Counted from the first letter of the stretch, positions 24,614-33,989 are shown. The stretch: DNA of 64,000 bases from Clostridium sp. (GCA_023663805.1 JAMPGR010000002.1:34560-98559), one strand, 5' to 3'. Numbers and translations: made by a program. Notes: generated by a model not told the origin, from the sequence alone.

Positions 24614-25948
24614 ATGACTGACAACCACAATACAACGACCGCTCCCCTCGGCGAAGATGTCGTCGAAGACCTGATCGAATTCCTAAACGACTCCCCCGTC
24701 AACTTTTTCGCCATCGACTCGCTGACACGCCGCCTGAAGAGTTGCGGCTTCAACCGCCTCGACCAACGCGACGCCTGGCCGCAGATGCGCCCGGGACAGC
24801 GCTCGTTCATCGTCAAGAACGACTCCGCCTGCTTCGCATTCATTGTCGGCACCGGCGCCCCCGACGCCGGATTCCGGATCATATCGGCCCACAGCGACTC
24901 CCCCGGCTTCCGCGTCAAGCCGAAGTCGGAGATGCCCCTGGTCGGGGGAGCGCTGAGACTGAACACGGAGGTCTACGGCGGCCCGATACTCTACACCTGG
25001 TTCGACCGGCCGCTGTCGCTCGTCGGCCGCGTCATACTCCGCAGCGACAATCCCCTCGCCCCGACAACGCGCCTCGTCCGCTTCCACAACCCTCTCCTGA
25101 CCATTCCCCATCTGGCGATTCACTTCAACCGCGCCGTCAACGACGGTAACAAACTCTCGAAACAGAAGGATATGCTCCCGGTCATCGCTTTGCTGAACGA
25201 CAAACTCGAGGCGGAGGATTTCCTGCTCAGGATGATCGCCGAAAAACTCGGGGTCGACAAGAAGGAGATTCTCGATTTCGACATGATGCTCTACGACACG
25301 ACTCCGGCGATGCTCGTCGGACCCCGACGCGAGATGCTGACCTCGGGACGTATCGACGACCTCAGTATGGTCCACGCGGCGATGACCGCCCTGACCGAAG
25401 AGGCCGACACGGACTGCGCGATGACACGCGTCATCGCGATCTTCGACAACGAGGAGACCGGCAGCGGCACAAAGCAGGGGGCGGCATCACCGATCCTCGA
25501 CCAGTTGCTTCGCCGTCTCGTCGCGCTCCAGGGGGGAACAGAAGAGGACTACATGCGCGCAATCGACCGATCTTTTATGGTCTCGGCCGACAATGCCCAC
25601 GCAATCCATCCGAACTATGCCGACAAGCAGGATCCGACGAACCATCCCCGTCTCGGCGGCGGTCCGGTCATAAAGTATAACGCGAACTGCAAGTATATGA
25701 CCGACGCCGAAAGCGGCTCGGTTTTCAGGCGTATCTGTGAACTTGCCGGAGTTCCGGTCCAGACCTTCGTCAACCACAGCGATGTCGCCGGAGGCTCGAC
25801 CCTCGGGAACATACTGACGTCGCAGATTCCGCTTCGCGGCGTCGACATGGGTGCCGGAATCTGGGCGATGCATTCGGTCCGCGAGACCGCCTCGGCCGAA
25901 GACCACCGCTTGATAACCCGCGCCTTCCGCCAGTTCTTCGCCCTGTAA
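24614..25948 (+). CDS. M18 family aminopeptidase
   Basis: This 444-residue zinc metallopeptidase of the aspartyl aminopeptidase family removes N-terminal, often acidic, residues in the cytoplasm. Metal-site stretches are visible: ISAHSDSPGFRVKP, RIDDLSMVHAA, FDNEETGSGTKQGA, SADNAHAIHPNY and a late HSDVAGGSTLGN. The C-terminus DMGAGIWAMHSVRE also matches the family. Size is normal. It is a single-gene unit with a clear promoter. Confidence 0.92.
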   Translation: MTDNHNTTTAPLGEDVVEDLIEFLNDSPVNFFAIDSLTRRLKSCGFNRLDQRDAWPQMRPGQRSFIVKNDSACFAFIVGTGAPDAGFRIISAHSDSPGFRVKPKSEMPLVGGALRLNTEVYGGPILYTWFDRPLSLVGRVILRSDNPLAPTTRLVRFHNPLLTIPHLAIHFNRAVNDGNKLSKQKDMLPVIALLNDKLEAEDFLLRMIAEKLGVDKKEILDFDMMLYDTTPAMLVGPRREMLTSGRIDDLSMVHAAMTALTEEADTDCAMTRVIAIFDNEETGSGTKQGAASPILDQLLRRLVALQGGTEEDYMRAIDRSFMVSADNAHAIHPNYADKQDPTNHPRLGGGPVIKYNANCKYMTDAESGSVFRRICELAGVPVQTFVNHSDVAGGSTLGNILTSQIPLRGVDMGAGIWAMHSVRETASAEDHRLITRAFRQFFAL

Positions 25949-26012
25949 GGTCCACCCAGAAAACTTCATGAGATTTCGGGCATGTTCCATTTCCATAACC
26001 GTATAACTATAG

Positions 26013-26237
26013 ATGAATAAACGAGAAATTTTTGACCGGTTAGAATATGTTGTTGCATGTGTCGGCGCGTTCGCCCAGAAATACAATCTGTCGAACCCTC
26101 AGGCATACGCCTACCTGCGCCGATATACCGGCATAGATTTCCTACTTGACTGTTATACTGCGGAGCACACCCTCTCCATCGACGATGCTGTCTCAGATCT
26201 CCAACAAATTTGCCACCGTGAAGGAGGAAAGATATGA
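26013..26237 (+). CDS. DUF3791-like small protein, first gene of a trio
   Basis: This 74-residue protein, by memory of the family, fits DUF3791: an N-terminal helix with VACVGAFAQKYNLSNPQA, then AYLRRYTGIDFLLDCY and a C-terminal helix with HTLSIDDAVSDL. Its stop overlaps the next ATG as ATGA (26234-26237). Codon use is more A/T-rich than in the surrounding genes. Together with its two partners it forms a compact cassette that looks like a toxin-antitoxin or defence-type unit. A partner or antitoxin role for this protein is inference. Confidence 0.65.
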   Translation: MNKREIFDRLEYVVACVGAFAQKYNLSNPQAYAYLRRYTGIDFLLDCYTAEHTLSIDDAVSDLQQICHREGGKI

Positions 26238-26722
26238 CACGCCTGTATTATGGTTCAAATTTAGCGATCCGACAGATCGATCTGTCACTCAGTAAGCGAG
26301 GGAAGGATTTCGGAAAAGGCTTCTACCTTAACGCCAATCCTGACCAGGCAATGACAATGGCTGTTCGAACCACCAGATTTCTAAACGAAGGTCAGCCTAC
26401 ATTATCATGTATTGATTTTGATGAAAAAGCGGCAGAGGTGTTAGGCCTACGTATAAAAATATTTCCAGACTACTCCGAGGAATGGGCTGAATTCGTCGTT
26501 ATGAACCGACGAAACAATTCCGAAATTCCGGTGCATCCCTACGATATTGTCATAGGTCCGATTGCTGATGACACGGTTGGTGTTCAGATACGTCGATACA
26601 TTATGGGATATCTGTCAGCCTCATTGCTTGTAGAAGAGTTGAAATTCAAAGGGGATCACGCTGTACAATATTTCTTTGGGACACCCCAGGCCATCAAACT
26701 ACTAACACGAGTTGATTTATGA
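26234..26722 (+). CDS. DUF3990 protein, possible ADP-ribosyltransferase-fold toxin
   Basis: This 162-residue protein opens with LYYGSN and continues RGKDFGKGFYLNANPDQAM. That is the DUF3990 pattern, which I recall as part of the ADP-ribosyl transferase-like superfamily, where the YHGS-like strand and the GFYL strand line the NAD pocket. A later YDIVIGPIADD and SASLLVEELK block is also family-like. It starts and ends with ATGA overlaps to its small neighbours, so the three are translationally coupled. The window 26401-26460 has only 20 G/C in 60 bases by hand count, unlike the flanking genes, suggesting acquisition. Confidence 0.68.
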   Translation: MTRLYYGSNLAIRQIDLSLSKRGKDFGKGFYLNANPDQAMTMAVRTTRFLNEGQPTLSCIDFDEKAAEVLGLRIKIFPDYSEEWAEFVVMNRRNNSEIPVHPYDIVIGPIADDTVGVQIRRYIMGYLSASLLVEELKFKGDHAVQYFFGTPQAIKLLTRVDL

Positions 26723-26940
26723 CGCAGGATATACAGTTTCAGATTGAATGCCTCGCTGCTGAACTTGCCGGGATGCTGATCGAGGAATATGGCTGGGACA
26801 TTCGTCGGGCGCTCGACGAACTCTACCAGTCATCGACCTTCACCAAATTAAACGATCCCGAATGCGGTCTCTATTTTCAGGGGGCGGTCTACATCTTCCA
26901 GTTTCTCAAATCCGAAATCGAAACCGGCAAAATCGCATAA
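26719..26940 (+). CDS. Small DUF3990-associated protein, third gene of the trio
   Basis: This 73-residue protein has helices around FQIECLAAELAGMLIEEYGW and a C-terminal CGLYFQGAVYIFQFLKSE. Small proteins of this look are, from memory, found next to DUF3990 genes, sometimes grouped with DUF3791. The ATG overlaps the stop of the DUF3990 gene (26719-26722). It is a plausible cognate antitoxin or accessory subunit, but sequence alone cannot say which small protein does what. Confidence 0.6.
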   Translation: MTQDIQFQIECLAAELAGMLIEEYGWDIRRALDELYQSSTFTKLNDPECGLYFQGAVYIFQFLKSEIETGKIA

Positions 26941-27010
26941 TCCGCCAGACGAGAGCCCCCGGTAGAGATAATCGCTGGAATTTGACTGCGCTAACAGTTA
27001 TAACGGGAGA

Positions 27011-27050
27011 TTATTCGACCACTAACGTGGTCTGAATTTATTGGGAATCA
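27011..27050. repeat. Dispersed hairpin element, copy C (single arm)
   Basis: GACCAC-TAAC-GTGGTC at 27017-27032, flanked by TTATTC and TGAA...ATTGGG. It matches one arm of copies A and B. It lies between convergent genes and overlaps the last codons and the stop of plsC. Confidence 0.75.
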
Positions 27051-27753
27051 GAGCGGAGGCGATTGCGGCGGCGGACTGTTCTTTCAGGGTGTCGAGGTCG
27101 TAGCCGCCGGCCGGGGGGAGGATTGGCTCGTGGATCGTCACGACGATATGGCCCGGACGGGGGAGTTTCGCCGTTCGGGGCATGACGCGGTAGGCACCGT
27201 CGATCGTCACCGGAACGACCGGCAGACGGAATTCGTCGGCCAGCAGGAAGGCCCCGCGACGGAACTGATGGATCTTCCCGTCGGGGGTCCGGGAGCCTTC
27301 GGGGAAGACGACGAGCGACATTCCGCCACTCAACTGCTGCTCGGCCCGCTCCATCGTTTTCTTCAGCGCGGCGCGCGACGATTTGTCGACGAATATCTGG
27401 CCGCACTTATAGCATGCATACCCGACGAAAGGTATCTTACGCAGGCTCTGCTTCATCATCCAGCGGAAATTGTGGCCGAGCCAGCCGTAGATCGCGAAGA
27501 TGTCGTAGGCCCCCTGGTGGTTCGCAACGAAGACATAACTTGTTTTGGGATCGATATCGCCGCGGCGGCGGACAGTTACGCGTACGAACGCCATCCAGCA
27601 CCACAGGCGCGCCCATATCTTCGGGGGGTAGTAGCCGAACCAGCGGCCTCCGCCGAAGGTAGAGCCGACGATTGTCACCAATGCGGTCAGGATCGTCAGG
27701 ACGACCATGACCGGAACCATTACAAAAATCTGATAAATCCTGTATATAAACAT
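27022..27753 (-). CDS. 1-Acyl-sn-glycerol-3-phosphate acyltransferase (PlsC family)
   Basis: This 243-residue membrane-bound acyltransferase forms phosphatidic acid from lysophosphatidic acid. It has an N-terminal membrane segment (IFVMVPVMVVLTILTALVTIV), the catalytic NHQGAYD box (HX4D), FPEGSRTPDGKIHQFRRG in the binding block, and VPVTIDGAYRVMPR. The last six codons (NKFRPR) and the stop come from the dispersed hairpin element at 27011-27050. It is probably the end of the long minus-strand run that begins at tig, 40 bases after the META lipoprotein gene. Confidence 0.9.
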   Translation of the reverse strand: MFIYRIYQIFVMVPVMVVLTILTALVTIVGSTFGGGRWFGYYPPKIWARLWCWMAFVRVTVRRRGDIDPKTSYVFVANHQGAYDIFAIYGWLGHNFRWMMKQSLRKIPFVGYACYKCGQIFVDKSSRAALKKTMERAEQQLSGGMSLVVFPEGSRTPDGKIHQFRRGAFLLADEFRLPVVPVTIDGAYRVMPRTAKLPRPGHIVVTIHEPILPPAGGYDLDTLKEQSAAAIASALIPNKFRPR

Positions 27754-27793
27754 AGCATCAAGGTATTAGCGCAATCTGTCAGGGCATCGGGGC

Positions 27794-28675
27794 TTACTCG
27801 ACCCCGTTTCCGACGTTGTGTTCTAGTTTCAGCCGCTTCATTTCGATTACGAGCGAACCCGACGAGTCGCGGAGTATCGCTCCGTTGTCGCCATCGCGTT
27901 CGGCGGTAACCGTTTGGTTCAGGGCATCGAGGAAGGCCTGTTCACGGGCGGGATTGTCGCAGGCCATCCGGGTCGTTATTATGTCGGCGAAGCGGAGCGA
28001 ATGCTGCTGGTCGGGGTCGATTTCGATTTTCCCGTTCAGGATGTTGCAACCGGTGTTGCCGTGAATCTTCATTTCGGGGATATCGATGACGAGTTCCATT
28101 CCGGCATCCTTGTCATAGACGACATCGCCGACGCGGGTTACCGCCCAGGCGCCGTTAAAGAAGGATGAGTCGTCGCGGCGGAGCACCATCGACTGGTTCT
28201 TGTCCGATGAGTTCATATAGAGAAGATATTCGTTTCCGATTTTTTCGATACGGTATGACTTCAAGGTCTCGAGCACCATCGAAACGCCGATTTCATATTC
28301 GGCCTCGGGGCAGTATTTCAGCGTCGACAGATAGTCGGAGGCTTTCATCATCGAGCCTTTCGGGGTGACAGACACCTGGCCGTTCACGACGTTACAACCG
28401 TTGAACGCATAGAATTTCGACAGGAAGGGATTCGAGGCAACCGAATCGAACTCGACATACGGACGGTCCTCGCCCGTTACGTTCTGCCCATTGACCGAGA
28501 GGACAGTCCAGCGGCCGTGGAGTATCTTGTTGACTTCGGCGATATTGTCGGCGATATTGCGTTCGACAGGAGTCTCGGCGGGTTGTGTCGCGACGGTTTT
28601 CTTTATCGTTTTACATCCGGCGCCGGCGATGACGATCAGCAGGGTGGCCACCAGGAAGGAACTAATGTGTCTCAT
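27794..28675 (-). CDS. META-domain lipoprotein
   Basis: This 293-residue lipoprotein (lipobox AGAGC, about residues 16-20) carries two HslJ/META-like repeats. The first is at about 50-160 (GRWTVLSVNGQNV, FNGCNVVNGQV), the second at about 175-270 (GAWAVTRVGDVV, IHGNTGCNILNGKIE, ITTRMACDN). The paired NGCN/TGCN stretches are the usual META motif. Such proteins are envelope-stress or surface proteins of unclear role. It is 115 bases from radA, so it may have its own promoter. Confidence 0.8.
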   Translation of the reverse strand: MRHISSFLVATLLIVIAGAGCKTIKKTVATQPAETPVERNIADNIAEVNKILHGRWTVLSVNGQNVTGEDRPYVEFDSVASNPFLSKFYAFNGCNVVNGQVSVTPKGSMMKASDYLSTLKYCPEAEYEIGVSMVLETLKSYRIEKIGNEYLLYMNSSDKNQSMVLRRDDSSFFNGAWAVTRVGDVVYDKDAGMELVIDIPEMKIHGNTGCNILNGKIEIDPDQQHSLRFADIITTRMACDNPAREQAFLDALNQTVTAERDGDNGAILRDSSGSLVIEMKRLKLEHNVGNGVE

Positions 28676-28790
28676 ATCTTGTTCGGTTTTTGAATTTCGG
28701 TTATTTCTGACTAAATATCTTTATAATTTATAACCTCCGTGGAGGATTTAGGTTCACCGGCAGGTTCGCCAGGCGACGTTTTTTCCGGAG

Positions 28791-30155
28791 TCAGTCGAAA
28801 AGCAGGCGGAACGCCTCCTCGACCTTCCCGACCTCCTCGATTCGGATCCGGAAGCGCGAGGTGTCGATCCCCTTCAGGTTGTTTCGGGGGATTATGATCC
28901 GCTCCATGCCGAGTTTTTCGGCCTCGACGATACGCTGTTCGATACGCGTCACGGCGCGAAGTTCGCCCGAAAGGCCGATTTCGCCGGCGAAGCAGACGGT
29001 CCGGGGGATAATCATGTCGACGTTCGACGAAAGGATCGCGCATGTGACTGCCAGATCGAGCGCCGGGTCATTGACCTTCAGGCCTCCGGCAATATTGAGG
29101 AAGACATCCTTCTGGGCGAGTTTGAAGCCGACGCGCTTCTCGAGGACAGCCAGGAGCATGTTCATACGCTTCGCGTCGAAGCCGGTCACAGAGCGTTGCG
29201 GCGTACCGTAGGCGGCGGTGCTGACGAGTGCCTGCACCTCGATCAGGAAGGGACGTATCCCCTCGAGCGCACTCCCGACAGCCGACCCCGACAGAGCCTC
29301 GTCGGTCTGCGACAGGAGCATCTCCGAGGGATTCGTCACCTCGCGCAGGCCGCGCTGGCACATTTCGTAGATTCCGAGTTCGCTCGTCGAGCCGAAGCGG
29401 TTTTTGATTGAGCGGAGAATACGGTACATATAGTGGCGGTCACCCTCGAACTGGAGAACAGCGTCGACGATATGCTCGAGAACCTTCGGGCCGGCGATAC
29501 TCCCCTCCTTGTTTATATGTCCTATCAGCAGAACCGGAACTCCCGATTCCTTGGCGTAGCGGAGCAGACGGGCTGCGCACTCCCGCACCTGGCTGACGCT
29601 CCCGGCGGCCGACTCGATCTCGTCGGAGGCGATTGTCTGGATCGAGTCGACGACGAGCAACTGTGGCTCGACGTCGCGGATATGTTCGAAGATCGTCTCG
29701 AGCGATGTCTCGCAGACGATATAGACCGCGTCGGTCACCTTCCCGATCCGGTCGGCGCGCATCTTCAGTTGCGATGCGCTCTCCTCGCCCGAGACGTAGA
29801 GGACGCGTTTCGATTTGATCGACAATATATTCTGGAGAACGAGCGTCGACTTTCCGATTCCGGGTTCGCCGCCGATCAGAACAATCGAACCGGCGACAAG
29901 GCCGCCGCCTAGCACCCGGTTCAGTTCGCGGCTCGGCATCGGGATGCGCGGCTCGGTCGAGCCGTCGATCTCGGAGACGCGGAGCGGGACACTCTTCGCT
30001 CCGCGGCCGCCGCCGACAATACCTTTCTGTTTCTTCGGGGCGACGCGCTCCTCGACCATCGTGTTCCACTGTCCGCACGACGGGCATTTCCCGACCCATT
30101 TCGGGGACTCGGCCCCGCATTCGGAGCAAAACCAGAGTGTTCGTTCTTTAGCCAT
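28791..30155 (-). CDS. radA: DNA repair protein RadA
   Basis: This 454-residue RecA-like ATPase acts in branch migration during recombination. The N-terminal zinc ribbon has C10, C13, C24 and C27. The P-loop GEPGIGKST is at 96-104, the RadA-specific KNRFG motif appears in SIKNRFGSTSE, and the C-terminal Lon-like domain (about 270-454) includes GFDAKRMNMLLAVLEKR. It follows the TrmH-like gene by 6 bases on the same strand. Confidence 0.96.
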   Translation of the reverse strand: MAKERTLWFCSECGAESPKWVGKCPSCGQWNTMVEERVAPKKQKGIVGGGRGAKSVPLRVSEIDGSTEPRIPMPSRELNRVLGGGLVAGSIVLIGGEPGIGKSTLVLQNILSIKSKRVLYVSGEESASQLKMRADRIGKVTDAVYIVCETSLETIFEHIRDVEPQLLVVDSIQTIASDEIESAAGSVSQVRECAARLLRYAKESGVPVLLIGHINKEGSIAGPKVLEHIVDAVLQFEGDRHYMYRILRSIKNRFGSTSELGIYEMCQRGLREVTNPSEMLLSQTDEALSGSAVGSALEGIRPFLIEVQALVSTAAYGTPQRSVTGFDAKRMNMLLAVLEKRVGFKLAQKDVFLNIAGGLKVNDPALDLAVTCAILSSNVDMIIPRTVCFAGEIGLSGELRAVTRIEQRIVEAEKLGMERIIIPRNNLKGIDTSRFRIRIEEVGKVEEAFRLLFD

Positions 30156-30161
30156 CGGTTG

Positions 30162-31004
30162 TTATCTTAGCGGGGATTGGGAGGTATTGTTCCGGAAGAG
30201 CGGTACACGGAACGAAGCAAGCACTATGGCCGCCGCCGCGCCGACATTGAGCGACTCGGAGGTTGGTTCTCCCGGAGGCCACGACGGAATCGTCAGGCGA
30301 CGTGTCACGGCCGCGGCGACTTCGGGGGAGATCCCCCGCCCCTCGTTCCCCAGGACGACGATACCGGCGCAGGGGTCGGGGAAGTCGGCCGCGAAGAGGT
30401 TGTCTCCGCCGAGAAAGGTGCCGTAGACCGGAACAGAGCGCCCGGCGCACCCGCGGAGAAAATCGGCTAGCGAATCGACATAAGATAAATTGACACGCGA
30501 TATCGCGCCCATGGTCGCCTGGACACTTTTAGGGTTATAGAGGTCGACTGTCTCGCGGGAGCATACAACATCGCGGATTCCGAACCAGTCGCATGTCCGG
30601 AGAATTGTCCCGAGGTTTCCGGGATCCTGGATTCCGTCGAGGGCAACAGCGAGGGTTGAACCGAAATCGGCCGATGGTTGCGATGGCGCGGGGAGATTGT
30701 AGACAGCGATGACCGACGGCGGACAGCGAAAATCGCTCATACGCTCCATGTCGGCCGAGGTCCCTTTCAAAAGGGATCCACCCCTTCGGACAAAGTCTGT
30801 AGCGGCGGCTTCATTTTCGACGAACCATGCGGCAGTGGCTATCAGCATACGCGGTCCGAAAACGCCTGCAGTATCGGCGACACACTTCGCACCTTCGGCC
30901 TTGAATGCCAGACTTTTCCGTCGGTGACTTGCGCTGCCGAGACCGGCGACCATCGCGATCGTCTGGCGCCCGATTTTCGGTATGTCGGTTACGAAAGAAT
31001 TCAT
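30162..31004 (-). CDS. TrmH/SpoU family RNA 2'-O-methyltransferase
   Basis: This 280-residue SPOUT methyltransferase has the knotted C-terminal domain with DGIQDPGNLGTILRTCDWF, VVLGNEGRGISPEV and TIPSWPPGEPTSESLNVGAA, which are the three SpoU motifs. The N-terminal substrate-binding domain is short. The precise RNA target (23S rRNA or tRNA) is not clear. The frame is open to 31031, but the ATG at 31002-31004 gives a natural start and overlaps the ftsE stop by four bases. Confidence 0.88.
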   Translation of the reverse strand: MNSFVTDIPKIGRQTIAMVAGLGSASHRRKSLAFKAEGAKCVADTAGVFGPRMLIATAAWFVENEAAATDFVRRGGSLLKGTSADMERMSDFRCPPSVIAVYNLPAPSQPSADFGSTLAVALDGIQDPGNLGTILRTCDWFGIRDVVCSRETVDLYNPKSVQATMGAISRVNLSYVDSLADFLRGCAGRSVPVYGTFLGGDNLFAADFPDPCAGIVVLGNEGRGISPEVAAAVTRRLTIPSWPPGEPTSESLNVGAAAAIVLASFRVPLFRNNTSQSPLR

Positions 31005-31720
31005 TCGACTGTCAGTTTTTTGTCCGAGCAATGGACGACACGTCCCGGATAGCGGGAGATGAAATTCGTGTTGTGGGTTGCCATGACGACGGCCGTCCCC
31101 TTTTCGGCTATTTCGCGAAGACGACAGATTATCTGGTCGGCGGTCGCGTTGTCGAGGTTTCCGGTCGGTTCGTCGGCGAGTATGAGGCGGGGCGAATTCA
31201 GCAGGGCGCGTGCGATCGCGATACGCTGTTGTTCGCCGCCGGAGAGTTCATAGGGGCGTTTGTATGACTTGTTGGCCATGCCGACTTCGGAGAGAACCTG
31301 ACTGATACGGCGGTCGATTTCGGCGCGGTTGTCCCATCCGGTCGCGTCGAGGACAAAGCGGAGATTCGCGTAGACATCGCGGTCCGGCAGCAACTGGAAA
31401 TCCTGGAAGACGATGCCGAGACTGCGCCTGAGCCATGGAATCTCCCGGCGTCGGAGCGACTCGAGATGCCAGTCGAGCACACGCGCCGAACCCGCCGCGA
31501 CGGGGAGTTCGGCATACATCGACTTCAGGAGGGTCGATTTGCCGCTGCCGACCTTTCCGGTCAGATAGACGAACTCTCCGGGGCTGACCGAGAAGGTCAC
31601 CCCGCGGAGCACAGTCAGCTCCTTGCGCCGAAGTTCGACGCCGGAATATTCGATGACAGCCGGGGCATCACCCTCCTGGGGCGACGTCCCGTCCGGCCGG
31701 TTCTGGTTCTGTCCGCTCAT
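31001..31720 (-). CDS. ftsE: Cell division ATP-binding protein FtsE
   Basis: This 239-residue ABC ATPase pairs with FtsX to control peptidoglycan hydrolases at division. The P-loop is GKVGSGKST (55-63), the signature YELSGGEQQRIAIARAL and Walker B LILADEPTGNLD are intact, and the C-terminal MATHNTNFISRYPGR is FtsE-like. About 20 residues at the front are a variable extension. No ftsX is next to it; in Bacteroidota the two genes are often apart. It sits 18 bases after recQ. Confidence 0.85.
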   Translation of the reverse strand: MSGQNQNRPDGTSPQEGDAPAVIEYSGVELRRKELTVLRGVTFSVSPGEFVYLTGKVGSGKSTLLKSMYAELPVAAGSARVLDWHLESLRRREIPWLRRSLGIVFQDFQLLPDRDVYANLRFVLDATGWDNRAEIDRRISQVLSEVGMANKSYKRPYELSGGEQQRIAIARALLNSPRLILADEPTGNLDNATADQIICRLREIAEKGTAVVMATHNTNFISRYPGRVVHCSDKKLTVE

Positions 31721-31738
31721 CGTCGCCAGGGGGATTGA

Positions 31739-33922
31739 TCAGTTAGCCATATCGGAGAAGAACTTGATTCGCATCAGGCGGATCTCATCCTCGGTGTAGT
31801 CCCCGTCGAATTCTTTGTAAGCCTCGTCGACCGAGCCGTTCTCGCTTTCGCGGAAATAGTCGAAGAGTTCCTGCTGCTGGTCTTCGTCGAGGATACGGTT
31901 GATATAGTATGTCAGGTTAATCTTCGTTCCGGAGTGGACGATCGATTCGATTATGTCGAGGAGTTCGCCGAATTCGAGGTTCTTGTTCTTGGCGATTTCG
32001 TCGAGGGGAATGCGGCGGTCGATCGAGGAGATGACGGCGAGTTTCTCGTTGCTGCGGTGGGGGAGACTGCGTACGACGAGATCCTCGGGACGGTCGATCT
32101 CGTTCTCCTCGACATGGCGTTTTATGACCGCGAGGAAATCCTCGCCATAGCGTTTCGCCTTTCCGGCGCCGACGCCGGGGATATTCTGGAGTTCCTCCAT
32201 CGTGACGGGATATGTCGTCGCCATCGCCTCGAGCGACGGGTCCTGAAAAATAACGTATGGGGGTAGTCCGAGTTGTTTCGCTTTCTTTCGGCGCAGATCC
32301 TTCAGGATCGAGAAGAGTTCGGGGTCGGCGGCGCAGGTCTGGCCCGACTTCGGTTCGTCAGGTTCGTCGTTTTCGCTGAATTCGCTGTCCTCGACGATCT
32401 TGAACGAGACCGGACGGCGGAGGAACTGACGTCCTTTTTCGGTCAGTTTCAGCAGGCCGTAGTTCTCGATATCCTTGTCGAGATAGCCCGAGATGACGGC
32501 CTGGCGGATCACGGCGTTGAGGAAACGCTCGTTGCTCGACGATTCGATTCCGAAGACATCGAGCTGGTCAAGCCGACCGGTTTTGGTTTCAATTGTCTCA
32601 CGACCGAGCAGAACATTGATGACGCTGTCGGCCTTGTATGCTTCTTTAATGGCAGCAACCGTTTCGATAACGGCGCATAACTCGTCTTTAGCTTCCACTT
32701 TCTTTGTTGGATTTAAACAATTGTCACAATTTCCACAATTCTCCTGACCGTACTCCTCGCCGAAGTAATGGAGCAGCAGGCGGCGCCGGCAGACGTTGCT
32801 TTCGGCGTAGGCGGCGGTCTCGGCGAGCAGCTGTTTTCCGATCTCCTGCTCGGCGACGGTCTTCTTCCCCTGCATGAACTTCTCCATCTTCCGGAGGTCT
32901 TTGGCCGAGTAGAAGGCGATGCAGCGTCCCTCGCCGCCGTCGCGCCCGGCACGTCCGGTCTCCTGGTAGTAACCCTCGAGCGACTTCGGGATGTCGTAGT
33001 GGATGACGAAACGGACGTCGGGCTTGTCGATCCCCATTCCGAAGGCGATTGTCGCGACAATCACGTCGACACGTTCCATCAGGAAGGCATCCTGGTTTTC
33101 CGAACGCTGCTGGCTTTCAATCCCTGCGTGATAGGGAAGCGCCTTTATATTGTTCAGGTTCAGCAGTTCGGCCAGTTCCTCGACTTTTTTTCGGCTGAGG
33201 CAGTAGATTATGCCCGATTTTCCGGGGTTGTTACGGATAAAACGGATTATGTCGCGGTCGACCTGGGAGGTCTTCGACCGGACCTCGTAGAAGAGGTTCT
33301 CGCGGTTGAAGGAGGAACGGAACACCCGCGCCCGGGGCATCCCGAGGTTTTTCTGGATGTCGTGCTGGACCTTCGGGGTTGCCGTCGCCGTCAGGGCGAT
33401 GACCGGACGGGCGCCGATCTCATTTATAATCGGGCGTATGCGTCGGTATTCGGGACGGAAATCGTGGCCCCACTCGGAGATACAGTGCGCCTCGTCGATC
33501 GCGTAGAAGGAGATGTTGACGCTTCGGAGAAACTCGACGTTCTCATCCTTTGTCAGCGACTCGGGGGCTACGTAGAGAAGTTTCGTGCGTCCGTCGACGA
33601 TGTCGCGTTTGACTTTGTCGATGGCCGCGCGGTTAAGCGAAGAATTAAGGAAATGGGCGACTTCGTCGGTCTCGCTGAAATTACGCATCGCGTCGACCTG
33701 GTTTTTCATCAGGGCGATCAGCGGCGACACGACGATCGCGGTCCCCTCCATCAGCAGGGCCGGGAGTTGATAGCAGAGCGATTTGCCACCTCCGGTCGGC
33801 ATCAGCACAAAAGTGTCGTTGCCCTCGAGGAGGCTCGATATGATGTCAAGTTGGTTTCCTTTGAAACTGTCGAAACCAAAATGCCGTTTCAGGGCGTCTG
33901 TTATCTCGGTCTTCGTAAACAT
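31739..33922 (-). CDS. recQ: ATP-dependent DNA helicase RecQ
   Basis: This 727-residue 3'-5' helicase has the P-loop MPTGGGKSLCYQLPA and DEAH box IDEAHCISEWGHDFRPEY. Motif VI includes GRAGRDG, and the RQC zinc cluster falls in CRRRLLLHYFGEEYG with CGNCDNC. The HRDC domain lies at about 540-610 (VTMEELQNIPGVGAGKAKRYG). About 110 further C-terminal residues extend beyond E. coli RecQ and look helical, a common Bacteroidales form. It follows clpX by 67 bases. Confidence 0.96.
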   Translation of the reverse strand: MFTKTEITDALKRHFGFDSFKGNQLDIISSLLEGNDTFVLMPTGGGKSLCYQLPALLMEGTAIVVSPLIALMKNQVDAMRNFSETDEVAHFLNSSLNRAAIDKVKRDIVDGRTKLLYVAPESLTKDENVEFLRSVNISFYAIDEAHCISEWGHDFRPEYRRIRPIINEIGARPVIALTATATPKVQHDIQKNLGMPRARVFRSSFNRENLFYEVRSKTSQVDRDIIRFIRNNPGKSGIIYCLSRKKVEELAELLNLNNIKALPYHAGIESQQRSENQDAFLMERVDVIVATIAFGMGIDKPDVRFVIHYDIPKSLEGYYQETGRAGRDGGEGRCIAFYSAKDLRKMEKFMQGKKTVAEQEIGKQLLAETAAYAESNVCRRRLLLHYFGEEYGQENCGNCDNCLNPTKKVEAKDELCAVIETVAAIKEAYKADSVINVLLGRETIETKTGRLDQLDVFGIESSSNERFLNAVIRQAVISGYLDKDIENYGLLKLTEKGRQFLRRPVSFKIVEDSEFSENDEPDEPKSGQTCAADPELFSILKDLRRKKAKQLGLPPYVIFQDPSLEAMATTYPVTMEELQNIPGVGAGKAKRYGEDFLAVIKRHVEENEIDRPEDLVVRSLPHRSNEKLAVISSIDRRIPLDEIAKNKNLEFGELLDIIESIVHSGTKINLTYYINRILDEDQQQELFDYFRESENGSVDEAYKEFDGDYTEDEIRLMRIKFFSDMAN

Positions 33923-33989
33923 TCGGGAGGGGGGATTTTCTTTACTTTTTCCGGGGTTGTTTCTTGTATATAATATAATGCGCTGTCGG

